Part shown: piece by piece, positions 49,663-58,831 of the stretch
How the letters are laid out: every line of letters begins with the position of its first letter
Position numbering within the stretch: position 1 is the stretch's first letter
Origin: Parvibaculum sp.
Lineage (GTDB): Bacteria; Pseudomonadota; Alphaproteobacteria; Parvibaculales; Parvibaculaceae
NCBI GenBank assembly: GCA_031291615.1
Contig: JARLIS010000005.1
Coordinates: 25,093-89,092 of the forward strand
DNA length: 64,000 bases
Direction: 5' to 3'
The notes under the pieces: generated by a model
Told to the model about the DNA's origin: nothing
The model's input: only the letters and a program-made list of their open reading frames with translations
The model's database searches: none
Program-made: the position numbers and the translations under genes

Positions 49663-51357
49663 ATGAGCCCTGCCCCGACGCCGACCGCCAGCCATTCCGA
49701 AAGCCTTGTTCTGAGCGACCTTTTGCCTCTCGCCGGAAAGGCGATCGAGGCGGCCGATGCGCTGCTGGCCCGCGCCAAGGCGGCGGTTGCCCAAAAAACA
49801 AGCAAGGACGGCCGCGTCGCGGCGGCGCTGGTGGAACGCGAACAATTCGCCGCCCACGGCCTTGCCTGGGTCGCCACCTATGTCGAGGCGCTGCGCCAGC
49901 TTCACGTCTATGCGACGCGCATGACGGGCGAGGGACGCTTCGGCGAGATCGAGGCGCTGATGGTGCAGGTCGCCTTCGGCGAATATCTCCAGCAGCTCTC
50001 GGGCGGCATACCGATGAGCCAGGGCGAGATCGTCCGCCCGCAAGACCTCGGCCTCACCGAAGCCGACGAGACCGCCTTTCTGACGAAGGACGTCCTGCGC
50101 CTCATCCGCGCCGGCAACACCGCGCCCGTGCGCGACCGCCTCGCCGCCCTGATCGCGGGCCTGCAGGGCGCCGCCACTTTCGGCGATGCGGGGCTTGAAG
50201 AAACCTACGAGACGATCCGCGACCAGATGCGCCGCTTCGCCGACGCCGAAGTCGTGCCTCACGCCCATGACTGGCACCTGAAGGATGACTACATCCCGAT
50301 GTCGGTCATCGCCCAGATGGCCGAGCTCGGCGTCTTCGGCCTGACCATCCCGGAAGAATTCGGCGGCCTCGGCCTCGGCAAGGAATCGATGTGCGTGGTC
50401 TCCGAGGAATTGTCGCGCGGCTATATCGGCGTCGGCTCCCTCGGCACGCGCTCGGAAATCGCGGCCGAACTCATCCTCGGCGGCGGCACGCCGGAGCAGA
50501 AGGCGAAATGGCTGCCGAAGATCGCAAGCGGAGAAGTGCTGCCGACGGCCGTCTTCACCGAACCCAATACAGGCTCAGACCTTGCGAGCCTGAAAACGCG
50601 CGGCCGCCGCGAGGGCGACGTCTACAAGATCACCGGCAACAAGACATGGATCACCCATGCGGCGCGCGCCGACGTGATGACGCTTCTCTGCCGCACCAAC
50701 GACCAGCCCGGCTACAAGGGCCTCTCGATGATGCTCGCGGAAAAGCCGCGCGGCGACGAGAAGAACCCCTTCCCCGCGAAAGGCATGACCGGCGGCGAAA
50801 TCCATGTGCTCGGCTATCGCGGCATGAAGGAGTTCGAGCTCGGCTTCGACAATTTCGAGGTGAAGGCGGAAAACCTGCTCGGCGGCGAGGAAGGCCAGGG
50901 CTTCAAGCAGTTGATGCAGACCTTCGAAAGCGCCCGCATCCAGACGGCCGCCCGCGCCATCGGCGTCGCGCAGGCCGCCCTTGAGCTCGGCCTCTCTTAC
51001 GCGCAGGAGCGCATCCAGTTCGCCCAGCCGATCTTCAACTTCCCCCGCGTCTCGGGAAAGCTGGTGATGATGGCGGTCGAAATCCTCATCGCCCGCCAGC
51101 TCACCTATCACGCCGCGCGCGAGAAGGACGGCGGCAGGCGCTGCGACCTCGAAGCCGGCATGGCGAAACTGCTTGCCGCCCGCGTCGCCTGGGCGGCGGC
51201 CGACAACGCCTTGCAGATTCACGGCGGCAACGGCTTCGCGCTCGAATACAAGATCAGCCGCGTGCTCTGCGACGCGCGCATCCTGAACATTTTCGAAGGA
51301 GCGGCCGAAATTCAGGCGCAGGTCATCGCCCGCCGCCTTCTGGAAGGCGGAAACTGA
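49663..51357 (+). CDS. mcd: (2S)-Methylsuccinyl-CoA dehydrogenase
   Basis: A 564-residue acyl-CoA dehydrogenase with the long N-terminal extension (about 160 residues, MSPAPTPTASHSESLVLSDL onward) typical of Mcd. The dehydrogenase part has GVFGLTIPEEFGGLGLGKES, FTEPNTGSDLASLKTRGRRE, IQIHGGNGFALEYKIS-type end (actually LQIHGGNGFALEYKISRV), and LNIFEGAAEIQAQVIARRLL. The enzyme forms mesaconyl-C1-CoA and passes electrons to ETF, encoded downstream. Start at 49663 follows GAAAGCGTATCGAC, weak. It is followed two bases later by a HIG1-like gene. Confidence 0.9.
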   Translation: MSPAPTPTASHSESLVLSDLLPLAGKAIEAADALLARAKAAVAQKTSKDGRVAAALVEREQFAAHGLAWVATYVEALRQLHVYATRMTGEGRFGEIEALMVQVAFGEYLQQLSGGIPMSQGEIVRPQDLGLTEADETAFLTKDVLRLIRAGNTAPVRDRLAALIAGLQGAATFGDAGLEETYETIRDQMRRFADAEVVPHAHDWHLKDDYIPMSVIAQMAELGVFGLTIPEEFGGLGLGKESMCVVSEELSRGYIGVGSLGTRSEIAAELILGGGTPEQKAKWLPKIASGEVLPTAVFTEPNTGSDLASLKTRGRREGDVYKITGNKTWITHAARADVMTLLCRTNDQPGYKGLSMMLAEKPRGDEKNPFPAKGMTGGEIHVLGYRGMKEFELGFDNFEVKAENLLGGEEGQGFKQLMQTFESARIQTAARAIGVAQAALELGLSYAQERIQFAQPIFNFPRVSGKLVMMAVEILIARQLTYHAAREKDGGRRCDLEAGMAKLLAARVAWAAADNALQIHGGNGFALEYKISRVLCDARILNIFEGAAEIQAQVIARRLLEGGN

Positions 51358-51359
51358 AA

Positions 51360-51551
51360 ATGGAACATCTCTTTAAGTACCTCGCCCCTATCACCATGGC
51401 GGCCGTCGTCGTGGTGCTCCTGCTCGGCCTCTTCAACATGTTGCGGGGCGGCCCCGGCTCGCGCTCCCAGAACCTGATGCGCTGGCGCGTCGGGCTCCAG
51501 TTCATCGCCGTCATCCTGCTGATGGCGACGCTCTATTTCACCGGTCGCTGA
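51360..51551 (+). CDS. HIG1-domain twin-transmembrane protein
   Basis: A 63-residue protein with two TM helices joined by a short basic loop: APITMAAVVVVLLLGLFNML, then GGPGSRSQNLMRWRVGLQFI and AVILLMATLYF. The RSQxLMRxRVxxQ loop is the HIG1 signature. Mitochondrial relatives assist respiratory supercomplexes; bacterial ones usually precede a cobalamin adenosyltransferase gene and etfBA. Here that order is interrupted by three genes. It begins two bases after mcd, so it is probably translated from the mcd transcript. Confidence 0.88.
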   Translation: MEHLFKYLAPITMAAVVVVLLLGLFNMLRGGPGSRSQNLMRWRVGLQFIAVILLMATLYFTGR

Positions 51552-51725
51552 ACGCATCCGCGACTCGTTTTCGCCCAGCCGGACCGCTCCCTGCGCGAAT
51601 CAGAGACAATTCGGCAACAGTCCTGCTAGATTGCGCCGCGGCCCATGACTATTGCCGAGGGGCCTATTTTCAGCGGGCCGGAAGCGCGCGATTCTGACGC
51701 CAGCGAATTTGAGAAGGGGAATATC

Positions 51726-52271
51726 TTGAACCACAAGCTCCTGATGGCCGCCGCGGCGGCGAGCATGCTCATCGGCGTCAGCCTCCCGGCCATGGCCGAC
51801 GAGCCCTGGATCGACGAAGTGCGCCTCGGCGTTTACGACCACGACTCGAACCTCGCGGCCTCGCGCCATGAGACGAGCAATCCGGACATCAACGGGCAGA
51901 TCCTGCTGAAGAGCCCGGATTTTCTCTCCTGGGCCGGAGCGCCTCGCCCGCTGATCGGCACGAACATCAACACCGGCAACGGCACCAGCATCGCCTATCT
52001 CGCGCTCGCCTGGGACTACAACTTCACCGACGCGCTCTTCGTCGAAGGCAGCTTCGGCGGCGCCATTCACAATGGCGAGACCGAGCACGAAACGCCTTCG
52101 AAGCTCGACCTCGGCTGCCGCGTGATGTTCCACGAAACGGCCTCGATCGGCTGGCGCTTCGACGAACATAACAGCCTGATGCTGACCGCCGACCACATGT
52201 CGAATGCGAGCCTCTGCCACGCCAATCCCGGCCTGACGGATATCGGCATCCAGTACGGCTACAAGTTCTGA
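51726..52271 (+). CDS. PagL-like lipid A 3-O-deacylase
   Basis: A 181-residue outer-membrane beta-barrel enzyme. TTG start at 51726 with AAGGGGAA upstream. A signal peptide (NHKLLMAAAAASMLIGVSLP, AMA/DE) is followed by alternating strands (EVRLGVYDHDSN, IAYLALAWDYNFTDALFVEG). The catalytic end LMLTADHMSNASLC, NPGLTDIGIQYGYKF has the PagL His-Ser pair (H-x-S-N) and terminal aromatic Phe. It removes the 3-O acyl chain from lipid A. Followed by a strong terminator. Confidence 0.85.
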   Translation: MNHKLLMAAAAASMLIGVSLPAMADEPWIDEVRLGVYDHDSNLAASRHETSNPDINGQILLKSPDFLSWAGAPRPLIGTNINTGNGTSIAYLALAWDYNFTDALFVEGSFGGAIHNGETEHETPSKLDLGCRVMFHETASIGWRFDEHNSLMLTADHMSNASLCHANPGLTDIGIQYGYKF

Positions 52272-52293
52272 ACCTCGGCTCAAGCCGCCGTTC

Positions 52294-52326
52294 AAAGGGC
52301 GCCCCGAAAGGGCGCCCTTTTTATTT
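52294..52326 (+). terminator. Rho-independent terminator after pagL-like gene
   Basis: AAAGGGCGCCC, loop CGAAA, GGGCGCCCTTT, then TTATTT. An 11-bp perfect stem. Confidence 0.9.
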
Positions 52327-52453
52327 CGTCGCAGGACCGATGCCTGACGCTTTGCGTCACGGGGCGATTACCGGGTATCCTGCGGTCATGCCAAAGTGAT
52401 TGAAACCGACGAGCCTCGAAGCTGCGATTGCGCAAGAACGGGAAGGAACGAAC

Positions 52454-53347
52454 ATGTCTGCAATTTCCCCCGCCGAACTTCCGAAGCAGAAGGTCAACAT
52501 CGCCGGCCGGCAAATGGCCTATAGCGAAATGGGCGAAGGCGATCCGATCGTCTTCCTGCACGGCAATCCGACATCCTCCTATCTCTGGCGCAACGTCATG
52601 CCGCATCTGAAGGGTCAGGGCCGCTGCATTGCGCCCGATCTCATCGGCATGGGCGACAGCGACAAGATCGAACCATCGGGCCCCGAGCGCTACACCTTCC
52701 GCGAACATCGCAGGTATCTGGACGCCTTCCTCGAAGCCGTCGGCGCGCGCGAGCGCGTCACCCTCGTCATTCACGATTGGGGCTCGGCGCTGGGCTTCGA
52801 CTGGGCGAACCGCAACCGCAACGCGGTCGCAGGCATCGCCTATATGGAAGGGATCGTGCGTCCGCTGAAATGGACCGAATGGAACCCCGCCGCCCGCCGC
52901 ATTTTCGAGGGCTTCCGCTCCGATCAGGGCGAGGCAATGATCCTTGAAAAGAACCTCTTCATCGAGGCGGTGCTGCCCGGTTCGATCCTGCGAAAGCTCG
53001 ATCCGGCGGAAATGGAGGTCTATCGCCGCCCCTTCGCCACGCCGGGCGAAGACCGCCGCCCGACGCTGACCTGGCCGCGCCAGATCCCGCTCGACGGCGA
53101 GCCCGAAGATGTCGTCGAACTCGTCCAGTCCTATGCCGACTGGATGGCCGCGAACGATCTGCCGAAGCTCTTCGTCAATGCCGATCCCGGCGCGATCCTC
53201 ATCGGTGCGCAGCGCGATTTCTGCCGGAGCTGGAAGAACCAGACCGAGGTAACCGTAAAGGGCAATCACTTCCTCCAGGAAGACAGCCCGCATGAAATCG
53301 GACAGGCGGTCGCCGACTGGCGCAAGCGCTGGTACAAGAAGGCATGA
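52454..53347 (+). CDS. Haloalkane dehalogenase, LinB/DhaA type (HLD-II)
   Basis: A 297-residue alpha/beta hydrolase that hydrolyses carbon-halogen bonds. Counting from ATG 52454, nucleophile D108 ([10 protein letters not shown]), halide-binding N38 ([10 protein letters not shown]) and W109, acid E132 (YMEGI) and base H272 ([12 protein letters not shown]) fall on the same numbers as published for LinB. Glu after strand 6 as the catalytic acid defines subfamily II. No signal peptide. GGAAGGAACGAAC precedes the ATG. Natural substrate uncertain; a halogenated alkane or alkene is expected. Single gene between terminator and cytochrome b561. Confidence 0.93.
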   Translation: MSAISPAELPKQKVNIAGRQMAYSEMGEGDPIVFLHGNPTSSYLWRNVMPHLKGQGRCIAPDLIGMGDSDKIEPSGPERYTFREHRRYLDAFLEAVGARERVTLVIHDWGSALGFDWANRNRNAVAGIAYMEGIVRPLKWTEWNPAARRIFEGFRSDQGEAMILEKNLFIEAVLPGSILRKLDPAEMEVYRRPFATPGEDRRPTLTWPRQIPLDGEPEDVVELVQSYADWMAANDLPKLFVNADPGAILIGAQRDFCRSWKNQTEVTVKGNHFLQEDSPHEIGQAVADWRKRWYKKA

Positions 53348-53424
53348 TGGCCGATATCCGGGCTTGATCGGCGCGCCCGCCCGCGCAACTCTGTGTCACA
53401 CGAGGCGTTTTTCTGGAGCGTAAA

Positions 53425-53970
53425 ATGACGGAAGCAGGCTCATCCAATTCGAGCTATTCGGGCGTCGCGAAGGCCTTTCACTGGATCATCGTCGTTCTGA
53501 TCGCCGCAATGCTCTACGGGGCCTGGACGATCGACAGCGTGCCCAAACCCGACCGCCTCGCCGTGATGCAGAAACATGCGGGCATCGGCATCATCATCCT
53601 GATCCTGATGGCCTCGCGTCTCGCCTGGCGGCTCCGCCATCCCGCGCCCGCACTTCCCTCCGGCATGCCGCGCTGGCAGGAGATCGCGTCGAAGGCGACG
53701 CATCACGGCCTCTATTTTCTGGTGATCCTTCAGCCGCTGCTCGGCCTCGCTTTGACCACGACGTCGAAATTCAACCTGAAGCCCTTCGGCCTTTTCGGTC
53801 TTCAGATCGCCCAGAACGATACGATCCACCATACGGCGGAGGTGCTGCACGGCCTCAATGCCTATCTGATCGCCGCGCTGATCGTGCTGCACATAGGCGC
53901 GGCGCTCTATCACCACTTCATTCTTCGCGACAATGTGCTGAAACGCATGCTGCCTTTCGTGAAGGCCTGA
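53425..53970 (+). CDS. Cytochrome b561-type membrane protein
   Basis: A 181-residue four-TM dihaem protein. Haem-ligand His candidates: AKAFHWIIVVLIAAML, AVMQKHAGIGIIILI, HHTAEVLHGLNAYLIAALIV and VLHIGAALYHHFILRD. It belongs to the bacterial CybB-like family that oxidises quinol and reduces superoxide or periplasmic acceptors. TTTTCTGGAGCGTAAA precedes the ATG. Ten bases separate it from the adenosyltransferase gene, so co-transcription is likely. Confidence 0.9.
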   Translation: MTEAGSSNSSYSGVAKAFHWIIVVLIAAMLYGAWTIDSVPKPDRLAVMQKHAGIGIIILILMASRLAWRLRHPAPALPSGMPRWQEIASKATHHGLYFLVILQPLLGLALTTTSKFNLKPFGLFGLQIAQNDTIHHTAEVLHGLNAYLIAALIVLHIGAALYHHFILRDNVLKRMLPFVKA

Positions 53971-53980
53971 ACGGACGCGG

Positions 53981-54574
53981 ATGGTCACGCTCAACAAAAT
54001 CTACACGCGCACGGGCGACAAGGGCACGACGGCGCTGGCCACCGGCGAGCGCGTGGCCAAGCACGCCCTGCGCATCGAAAGCTACGGCACCATCGACGAG
54101 ACGAATTCCGCCATCGGCCTTGCCCGCCTCCACACCAAGGGCGATCCTGCGCTCGACGCCATGCTTGCGCGCATCCAGAACGACCTCTTCGACCTCGGCG
54201 CCGATCTGGCAACTCCCGGCAAGACGAAAGAGGAACTGGGCTACGAGCCTTTGCGCATCGTCGAGGCGCAGGTGACGCGGCTTGAAGGCGAGATCGACGC
54301 GCTGAACGCTCATCTCGAACCGCTGCGCTCCTTCGTGCTGCCCGGCGGAACGGCGGCCGCCGCCTATCTGCACCTCGCCCGCACCGTCTGCCGCCGCGCC
54401 GAGCGGCTGATGACGTCGCTGGCGGGCGAAGCGAACGAGCCCGTCAGCGACGCCGCGCTCAAATATGCAAATCGCCTGTCCGACTTCCTCTTCGTCGCCG
54501 CCCGTTACGCAAATTGGGCGCCCGGCGGCGCGGGCCCCGGCGACGTTCTCTGGACTCCGGGCCAGAATCGCTGA
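53981..54574 (+). CDS. Cob(I)alamin adenosyltransferase (PduO/MMAB type)
   Basis: A 197-residue ATP:corrinoid adenosyltransferase. The ATP loop is IYTRTGDKGTTALATGERV, then LRIESYGTIDETNSAIGLAR, and the corrinoid site AARTVCRRAERL-type helix (LARTVCRRAERLMTSLAGEA), ending DFLFVAARYAN. It makes adenosylcobalamin, the cofactor of ethylmalonyl-CoA mutase at 39368, so it functionally completes the pathway cluster. ACGGACGCGG weakly precedes the ATG. In related genomes it directly follows the HIG1 gene. Confidence 0.92.
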   Translation: MVTLNKIYTRTGDKGTTALATGERVAKHALRIESYGTIDETNSAIGLARLHTKGDPALDAMLARIQNDLFDLGADLATPGKTKEELGYEPLRIVEAQVTRLEGEIDALNAHLEPLRSFVLPGGTAAAAYLHLARTVCRRAERLMTSLAGEANEPVSDAALKYANRLSDFLFVAARYANWAPGGAGPGDVLWTPGQNR

Positions 54575-54771
54575 AATGCAGGCTTTTTGCCTCTGCCGCA
54601 GCGTCAATTTGGCGCCTCCGGGCAGGGCTTTCAGCCTCACCCCAATTCGTTGACAGGGGCCCGAGGCGGCCTTAGGTTGCCGCACCGCAGCAAGAGCCAT
54701 AACAACACCAGACCGGCGTCTGGGCCCTATCTTGAAAGCCGCCAGACCGCCGCGACAGGGAGCTCATTTCG

Positions 54772-55521
54772 ATGAAAGTCCTCGTACCCGTTAAGCGGGT
54801 GGTCGATTACAACGTGAAGATCCGCGTGAAGTCGGATCAGACCGGCGTCGACCTCGCCAACGTGAAAATGTCCATGAACCCGTTCGACGAAATCGCCATC
54901 GAAGAGGCGGTGCGTCTGAAGGAGGCTGGCAAGGCGACCGAAGTGATCGCCGTCTCGATCGGACCCGCCCAGGCGACGGAGACGATCCGCACCGCGCTTG
55001 CCATGGGCGCCGACCGCGGCATCCTGGTGAAGACGGACGAAACCGTCGAGCCGATCAACGTCGCGAAGATCCTCAAGGCCATCGTCGAAGCTGAAAAGCC
55101 CGAACTTGTCATCCTCGGCAAGCAGGCGATCGACGACGATTGCAACCAGACGGGCCAGATGCTCGCCGCCCTTCTGGGCTGGCCGCAGGGCACCTTCGCC
55201 TCGAAGCTCGAATTCGACGGCGACAAGCTCCTGCTGACCCGCGAAATCGACGGCGGCCTCCAGACGCTGAAGCTCAACATGCCGGCGATCGTCACGACCG
55301 ACCTTCGCCTCAACGAGCCGCGCTATGCCTCGCTGCCGAACATCATGAAGGCGAAGAAGAAGCCGATCGACGAAAAATCGCCGGCCGACTACGGCGTCGA
55401 CGTGAAGGCGCGCCTTCAGGTGCTGAAGGTAACGGAACCCGGCCAGCGCCAGGCCGGCATCAAGGTTGAATCGGTCGAGCAGCTCGTCTCGAAGCTCAAG
55501 GAAGCGGGAGTGATCGGATGA
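54772..55521 (+). CDS. etfB: Electron transfer flavoprotein beta subunit
   Basis: A 249-residue ETF beta subunit (AMP-binding). [20 protein letters not shown] start, [36 protein letters not shown] (the ETF-beta signature region) and [20 protein letters not shown] (recognition loop toward dehydrogenases). CAGGGAGCTCATTTCG precedes the ATG. It overlaps etfA by four bases (ATGA). It accepts electrons from acyl-CoA dehydrogenases such as Mcd at 49663 and the enzyme at 42090. Confidence 0.95.
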   Translation: MKVLVPVKRVVDYNVKIRVKSDQTGVDLANVKMSMNPFDEIAIEEAVRLKEAGKATEVIAVSIGPAQATETIRTALAMGADRGILVKTDETVEPINVAKILKAIVEAEKPELVILGKQAIDDDCNQTGQMLAALLGWPQGTFASKLEFDGDKLLLTREIDGGLQTLKLNMPAIVTTDLRLNEPRYASLPNIMKAKKKPIDEKSPADYGVDVKARLQVLKVTEPGQRQAGIKVESVEQLVSKLKEAGVIG

Positions 55522-56459
55522 CAACGCTGGTATTTGCCGAACACAACAATGAAAAGCTGAACGACGCCACCGCCAAGACGGTGACGGCCGCCGTGAAGAT
55601 GGGCGGAGACGTGCATGTGCTCGTCGCCGGGCAAGGCGTCGACGGCGCGGCCGCGGCCGCGGCGAAGCTCGACGGCGTGAAGAAGGTGCTGGTCGCCGAC
55701 GACGCGCTTTATGCGCATCGCACCGCCGAGCCTCTGGCCGCGCTCTTCGTCGGCCTCGCCGGTTCCTACGACGCGATCGTCGCGCCCGCGACGACGGTCG
55801 GAAAGAACTTCATGCCGCGCGTTGCAGCCCTTCTCGACGTCGCCCAGATTTCCGAAATCACCTCGGTCGAGGCGCCCGATACCTTCACGCGCCCGATCTA
55901 TGCCGGCAACGCCATCCAGACCGTGAAGTCGACCGACGCGAAGAAGGTCATCACGGTCCGCACCACCGCCTTTGCGGCGGCGGCGAGCACGGGCTCGGCC
56001 CCGGTCGAAAAGATCGCCGCCGGCGCCAATCCCGGTCTTTCGGAATGGGTGAGCGAGAACCTGACGAAGTCAGATCGCCCCGAACTCACCTCGGCCAAGA
56101 TCATCATCTCCGGCGGCCGCGGCATGCAGTCGGGCGAGAACTTCCACATGCTGGAAAAGATCGCCGATCGCCTCCACGCCGCCGTCGGCGCCTCGCGCGC
56201 CGCGGTCGATGCGGGCTTCGTCCCGAACGACTACCAGGTCGGCCAGACCGGCAAGGTCGTCGCTCCCGATCTCTACATCGCGGTCGGCATCTCCGGCGCC
56301 ATCCAGCATCTCGCCGGCATGAAGGACTCCAAGGTCATCGTCGCGATCAACAAGGACGAGGAAGCGCCGATTTTCCAGGTCGCCGACTACGGACTTGTGG
56401 CCGACCTCTTCCAGGCCATTCCCGCCCTCGACCAAGAGCTTCAGAAGATCGGCCTTTGA
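55518..56459 (+). CDS. etfA: Electron transfer flavoprotein alpha subunit
   Basis: A 313-residue ETF alpha subunit. The N-terminal domain begins [20 protein letters not shown]. The C-terminal FAD domain contains [40 protein letters not shown] and [20 protein letters not shown], the alpha-subunit signature. The start ATG overlaps the etfB stop. With EtfB it forms the soluble carrier to ETF:quinone oxidoreductase, which is not in the window. Confidence 0.95.
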   Translation: MTTLVFAEHNNEKLNDATAKTVTAAVKMGGDVHVLVAGQGVDGAAAAAAKLDGVKKVLVADDALYAHRTAEPLAALFVGLAGSYDAIVAPATTVGKNFMPRVAALLDVAQISEITSVEAPDTFTRPIYAGNAIQTVKSTDAKKVITVRTTAFAAAASTGSAPVEKIAAGANPGLSEWVSENLTKSDRPELTSAKIIISGGRGMQSGENFHMLEKIADRLHAAVGASRAAVDAGFVPNDYQVGQTGKVVAPDLYIAVGISGAIQHLAGMKDSKVIVAINKDEEAPIFQVADYGLVADLFQAIPALDQELQKIGL

Positions 56460-56499
56460 GCCGTTTCGCCATGTGCGAGAGGACTGGACAATGAACAAG

Positions 56500-56541
56500 C
56501 GGCGCCGCCTGGTTTCCTCGGGCGGCGCCGTTTCCTTTTAA
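56500..56541 (+). terminator. Terminator after etfA
   Basis: CGGCGCCGCC, loop TGGTTTCCTCG, GGCGGCGCCG, then TTTCCTTTTA. It separates etfBA from the hydroxyacyl-CoA dehydrogenase gene. Confidence 0.75.
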
Positions 56542-56615
56542 GCTGTTTTTGTTAGCCGGTGTGTTCGGCTATTGTAACGATGCGCGGACGCTCCGCGCGG
56601 CCGAGGTGAGAGAAA

Positions 56616-57491
56616 ATGAACATTCGCAAGGTTGGCGTCATCGGCGCCGGACAGATGGGCAACGGGATCGCGCATGTCTGCGCGCTCGCGGGCTACGATG
56701 TCCTGCTGAACGACGTTTCCCCCGAACGCATCGAAGCGGGGCTTGCGACCATCAACGGCAACATGACGCGCCAGGTGGCGTCGGGCCGCATCAGCGTCGC
56801 CGAACGCGACGCCGCGCTCGACCGCATCGCGGCCGCCGTCACCTACGACGCCTTCGAGGCGACCGATCTCGTCATCGAATCCGCCACCGAAAACGAAGCG
56901 GTGAAGCGCAAGATTTTCGCCGAGCTTTGTCCGCATCTGCGCGAGGACGCGTTGATCGCGACCAACACATCTTCGATTTCGATCACCCGGCTTGCCGCCT
57001 CGACCGACCGCCCGGAAAAATTCATCGGCGTTCACTTCATGAACCCCGTGCCGGTGATGGAGCTTGTCGAATTGGTGCGCGGCATCGCGACCGACGACGC
57101 CACCTTCGACGCCGTGCGCGACCTCGCCAAGAAACTCGGCAAGCAGATTGCCAATGCCGAGGACTATCCCGCCTTCATCGTCAACCGCATCCTGCTGCCG
57201 ATGATCAACGAAGCCGTCTACACGCTTTACGAAGGCGTGGGCTCCGTCGAGAGCATCGACAAGGCCATGCGGCTCGGCGCCAACCATCCGATGGGCCCCT
57301 TGCAGCTTGCCGATTTCATCGGCCTCGATACCTGCCTGTCGATCATGCAGGTGCTGCATGAAGGCCTGTCGGATTCGAAGTACCGCCCCTGCCCGCTGCT
57401 GGTGAAATATGTCGAGGCCGGCTGGCTTGGCCGCAAGACGCAGCGCGGCTTTTACGACTATCGCGGCGAAAAGCCGGTTCCGACCCGCTGA
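56616..57491 (+). CDS. 3-hydroxybutyryl-CoA dehydrogenase
   Basis: A 291-residue 3-hydroxyacyl-CoA dehydrogenase (FadB2/Hbd type). Rossmann loop GVIGAGQMGNGIAHVCALAG; TNTSSISITRLAASTDRPEK; catalytic His in FIGVHFMNPVPVMELVELV; C-terminal QIANAEDYPAFIVNRILLPM and GPLQLADFIGLDTCL. It oxidises (S)-3-hydroxybutyryl-CoA with NAD, or works in reverse. Gene order etfB-etfA-hbd is widely conserved in alphaproteobacteria. GAGGTGAGAGAAA precedes the ATG. It may be part of butyrate or fatty-acid oxidation feeding crotonyl-CoA. Confidence 0.92.
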   Translation: MNIRKVGVIGAGQMGNGIAHVCALAGYDVLLNDVSPERIEAGLATINGNMTRQVASGRISVAERDAALDRIAAAVTYDAFEATDLVIESATENEAVKRKIFAELCPHLREDALIATNTSSISITRLAASTDRPEKFIGVHFMNPVPVMELVELVRGIATDDATFDAVRDLAKKLGKQIANAEDYPAFIVNRILLPMINEAVYTLYEGVGSVESIDKAMRLGANHPMGPLQLADFIGLDTCLSIMQVLHEGLSDSKYRPCPLLVKYVEAGWLGRKTQRGFYDYRGEKPVPTR

Positions 57492-57604
57492 CCCGGCCGT
57501 CCGCCCGGCAGTCCGGGCATTGAGCCCCGCAAGCAGGCGCCCAGAATTCGTTAACCTCCTCCTGTCAGGCTTGGCCGTCCAGCCGGCCTTCGCGCCGGTG
57601 AAAC

Positions 57605-58120
57605 ATGGACGGGGCAAAGGGCATGGACCTTCTCGAACTCGAAGACCGGCTGCATTTTCCCGATGCTCCCGAACATCCGGGCGTCGCCGCCATCGTTGCC
57701 TATTGGGAAGCGAAACGCGCCGGACGCAGGCTGCCTGACCGGCTCGACATCGACCCGTCGGAAATAGTCCCGCTGCTGCCGAATATCATCATCTGCGAGT
57801 CTGTCGATCACGGCGCGGATTTCCGCATCCGCATCTTCGGCACGAAACTCGTGGAACTCGTGGGCGAGGAGAGAACCGGCAAACTCCTTTCCGAGATCGG
57901 CGACCATGCCGTGCCGCCGACCCGCTCCGACATCGTGCGCGACCGCTGGTTCGAGGTTTCGCGCCGCGCCTTTACCCGGGAGCGGCCCGTTTTCGTGTCC
58001 GGCCGCATGTCGAGCTCCAACCGCGCCTATATCTGCTGGCACGCCGTGTCCTGCCCGCTGACGGCGGGCGGAACCGGCATCGCCCAGACCTTTGGCGGAA
58101 TGTTCGTCGCCCAGTCCTGA
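57605..58120 (+). CDS. PAS_5-like protein, tandem copy 1
   Basis: A 171-residue single-domain protein with the PAS_5 pattern: VAAIVAYWEAKRAGRRLPDR, SEIVPLLPNIIICESVDHGA, FRIRIFGTKLVELVGEERTG, RRAFTRERPVFVSGRMSSS, then AVSCPLTAGG and QTFGGMFV. The family is alphaproteobacterial, largely uncharacterised, and lacks fused output domains. The ATG at 57623 is an alternative start. A Pro-rich gap of about 110 bp precedes it. It is followed by two diverged copies; ligand or partner unknown. Confidence 0.82.
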   Translation: MDGAKGMDLLELEDRLHFPDAPEHPGVAAIVAYWEAKRAGRRLPDRLDIDPSEIVPLLPNIIICESVDHGADFRIRIFGTKLVELVGEERTGKLLSEIGDHAVPPTRSDIVRDRWFEVSRRAFTRERPVFVSGRMSSSNRAYICWHAVSCPLTAGGTGIAQTFGGMFVAQS

Positions 58121-58211
58121 CCTTCGCCAACGCGAAGTGACGGTTTCATTAACCTTCCGCATATCAAGATAAGCCAGACAGCGGTCCGGGGCGGGCCGGC
58201 AGGGGATTTCC

Positions 58212-58739
58212 ATGACGACAATCGAAACCGGAAGGCCGGATCATACCGGCCTCCCGCCGGACAAACCGACGCTCATCGACGCACCGGAGCATCCCGCTCT
58301 CGCCGAACTTCACGCCTATTGGGAAGCCAAGCGCGGCAACCGCGCCATCGCCGATCGCGCCGACATCAATCCGGCCGATATCGTACGGCTGCTGCCGCAT
58401 CTCTTCGTTCTCGACGTGCTCGAAGGCGGGCTCGATTTCCGCGTGCGCGTGTTCGGAACGGCGCTTGTGGAGCTGATGCGCGAGGAGCGCACGGGCAAGC
58501 TCATTTCCGATTTTGGCGAACCGGCGACGATCCCGACAGACCCCATCGAGCTGCGCAACCGCTGGCTGACGATTTCCCGCCTCGCGCTTCAAAGCCGCCG
58601 CCCGCTTTTCTTCAAATCGCCGACTGTCGCACCCGAACGGAACTACATGTACTACCACGGCATGTTCGCGCCCCTGACCGCCGGAAGCCCGGAAATCAGC
58701 CAGTTGATCGGCATTCTGATCACCGCCGCGACGCTTTGA
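58212..58739 (+). CDS. PAS_5-like protein, tandem copy 2
   Basis: A 175-residue paralog. LAELHAYWEAKRGNRAIADR, ADIVRLLPHLFVLDVLEGGL, FRVRVFGTALVELMREERTG and SRLALQSRRPLFFKSPTVAP line up with copies 1 and 3, while the N-terminal 25 residues and the end (GILITAATL) differ. GGGGATTTCC precedes the ATG. The intergenic stretch (58121-58211) carries AT-rich sequence that may hold a promoter, so the copies could be separately controlled. Role unknown. Confidence 0.82.
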   Translation: MTTIETGRPDHTGLPPDKPTLIDAPEHPALAELHAYWEAKRGNRAIADRADINPADIVRLLPHLFVLDVLEGGLDFRVRVFGTALVELMREERTGKLISDFGEPATIPTDPIELRNRWLTISRLALQSRRPLFFKSPTVAPERNYMYYHGMFAPLTAGSPEISQLIGILITAATL

Positions 58740-58831
58740 GACCCGCACTCTCCCGATTTGCGGGATTCTTAACACTCGCAGCCGAAAATGATGGCCACGC
58801 TCCGGCGCCTCATGCGTCGGCGGAGAAAGCC

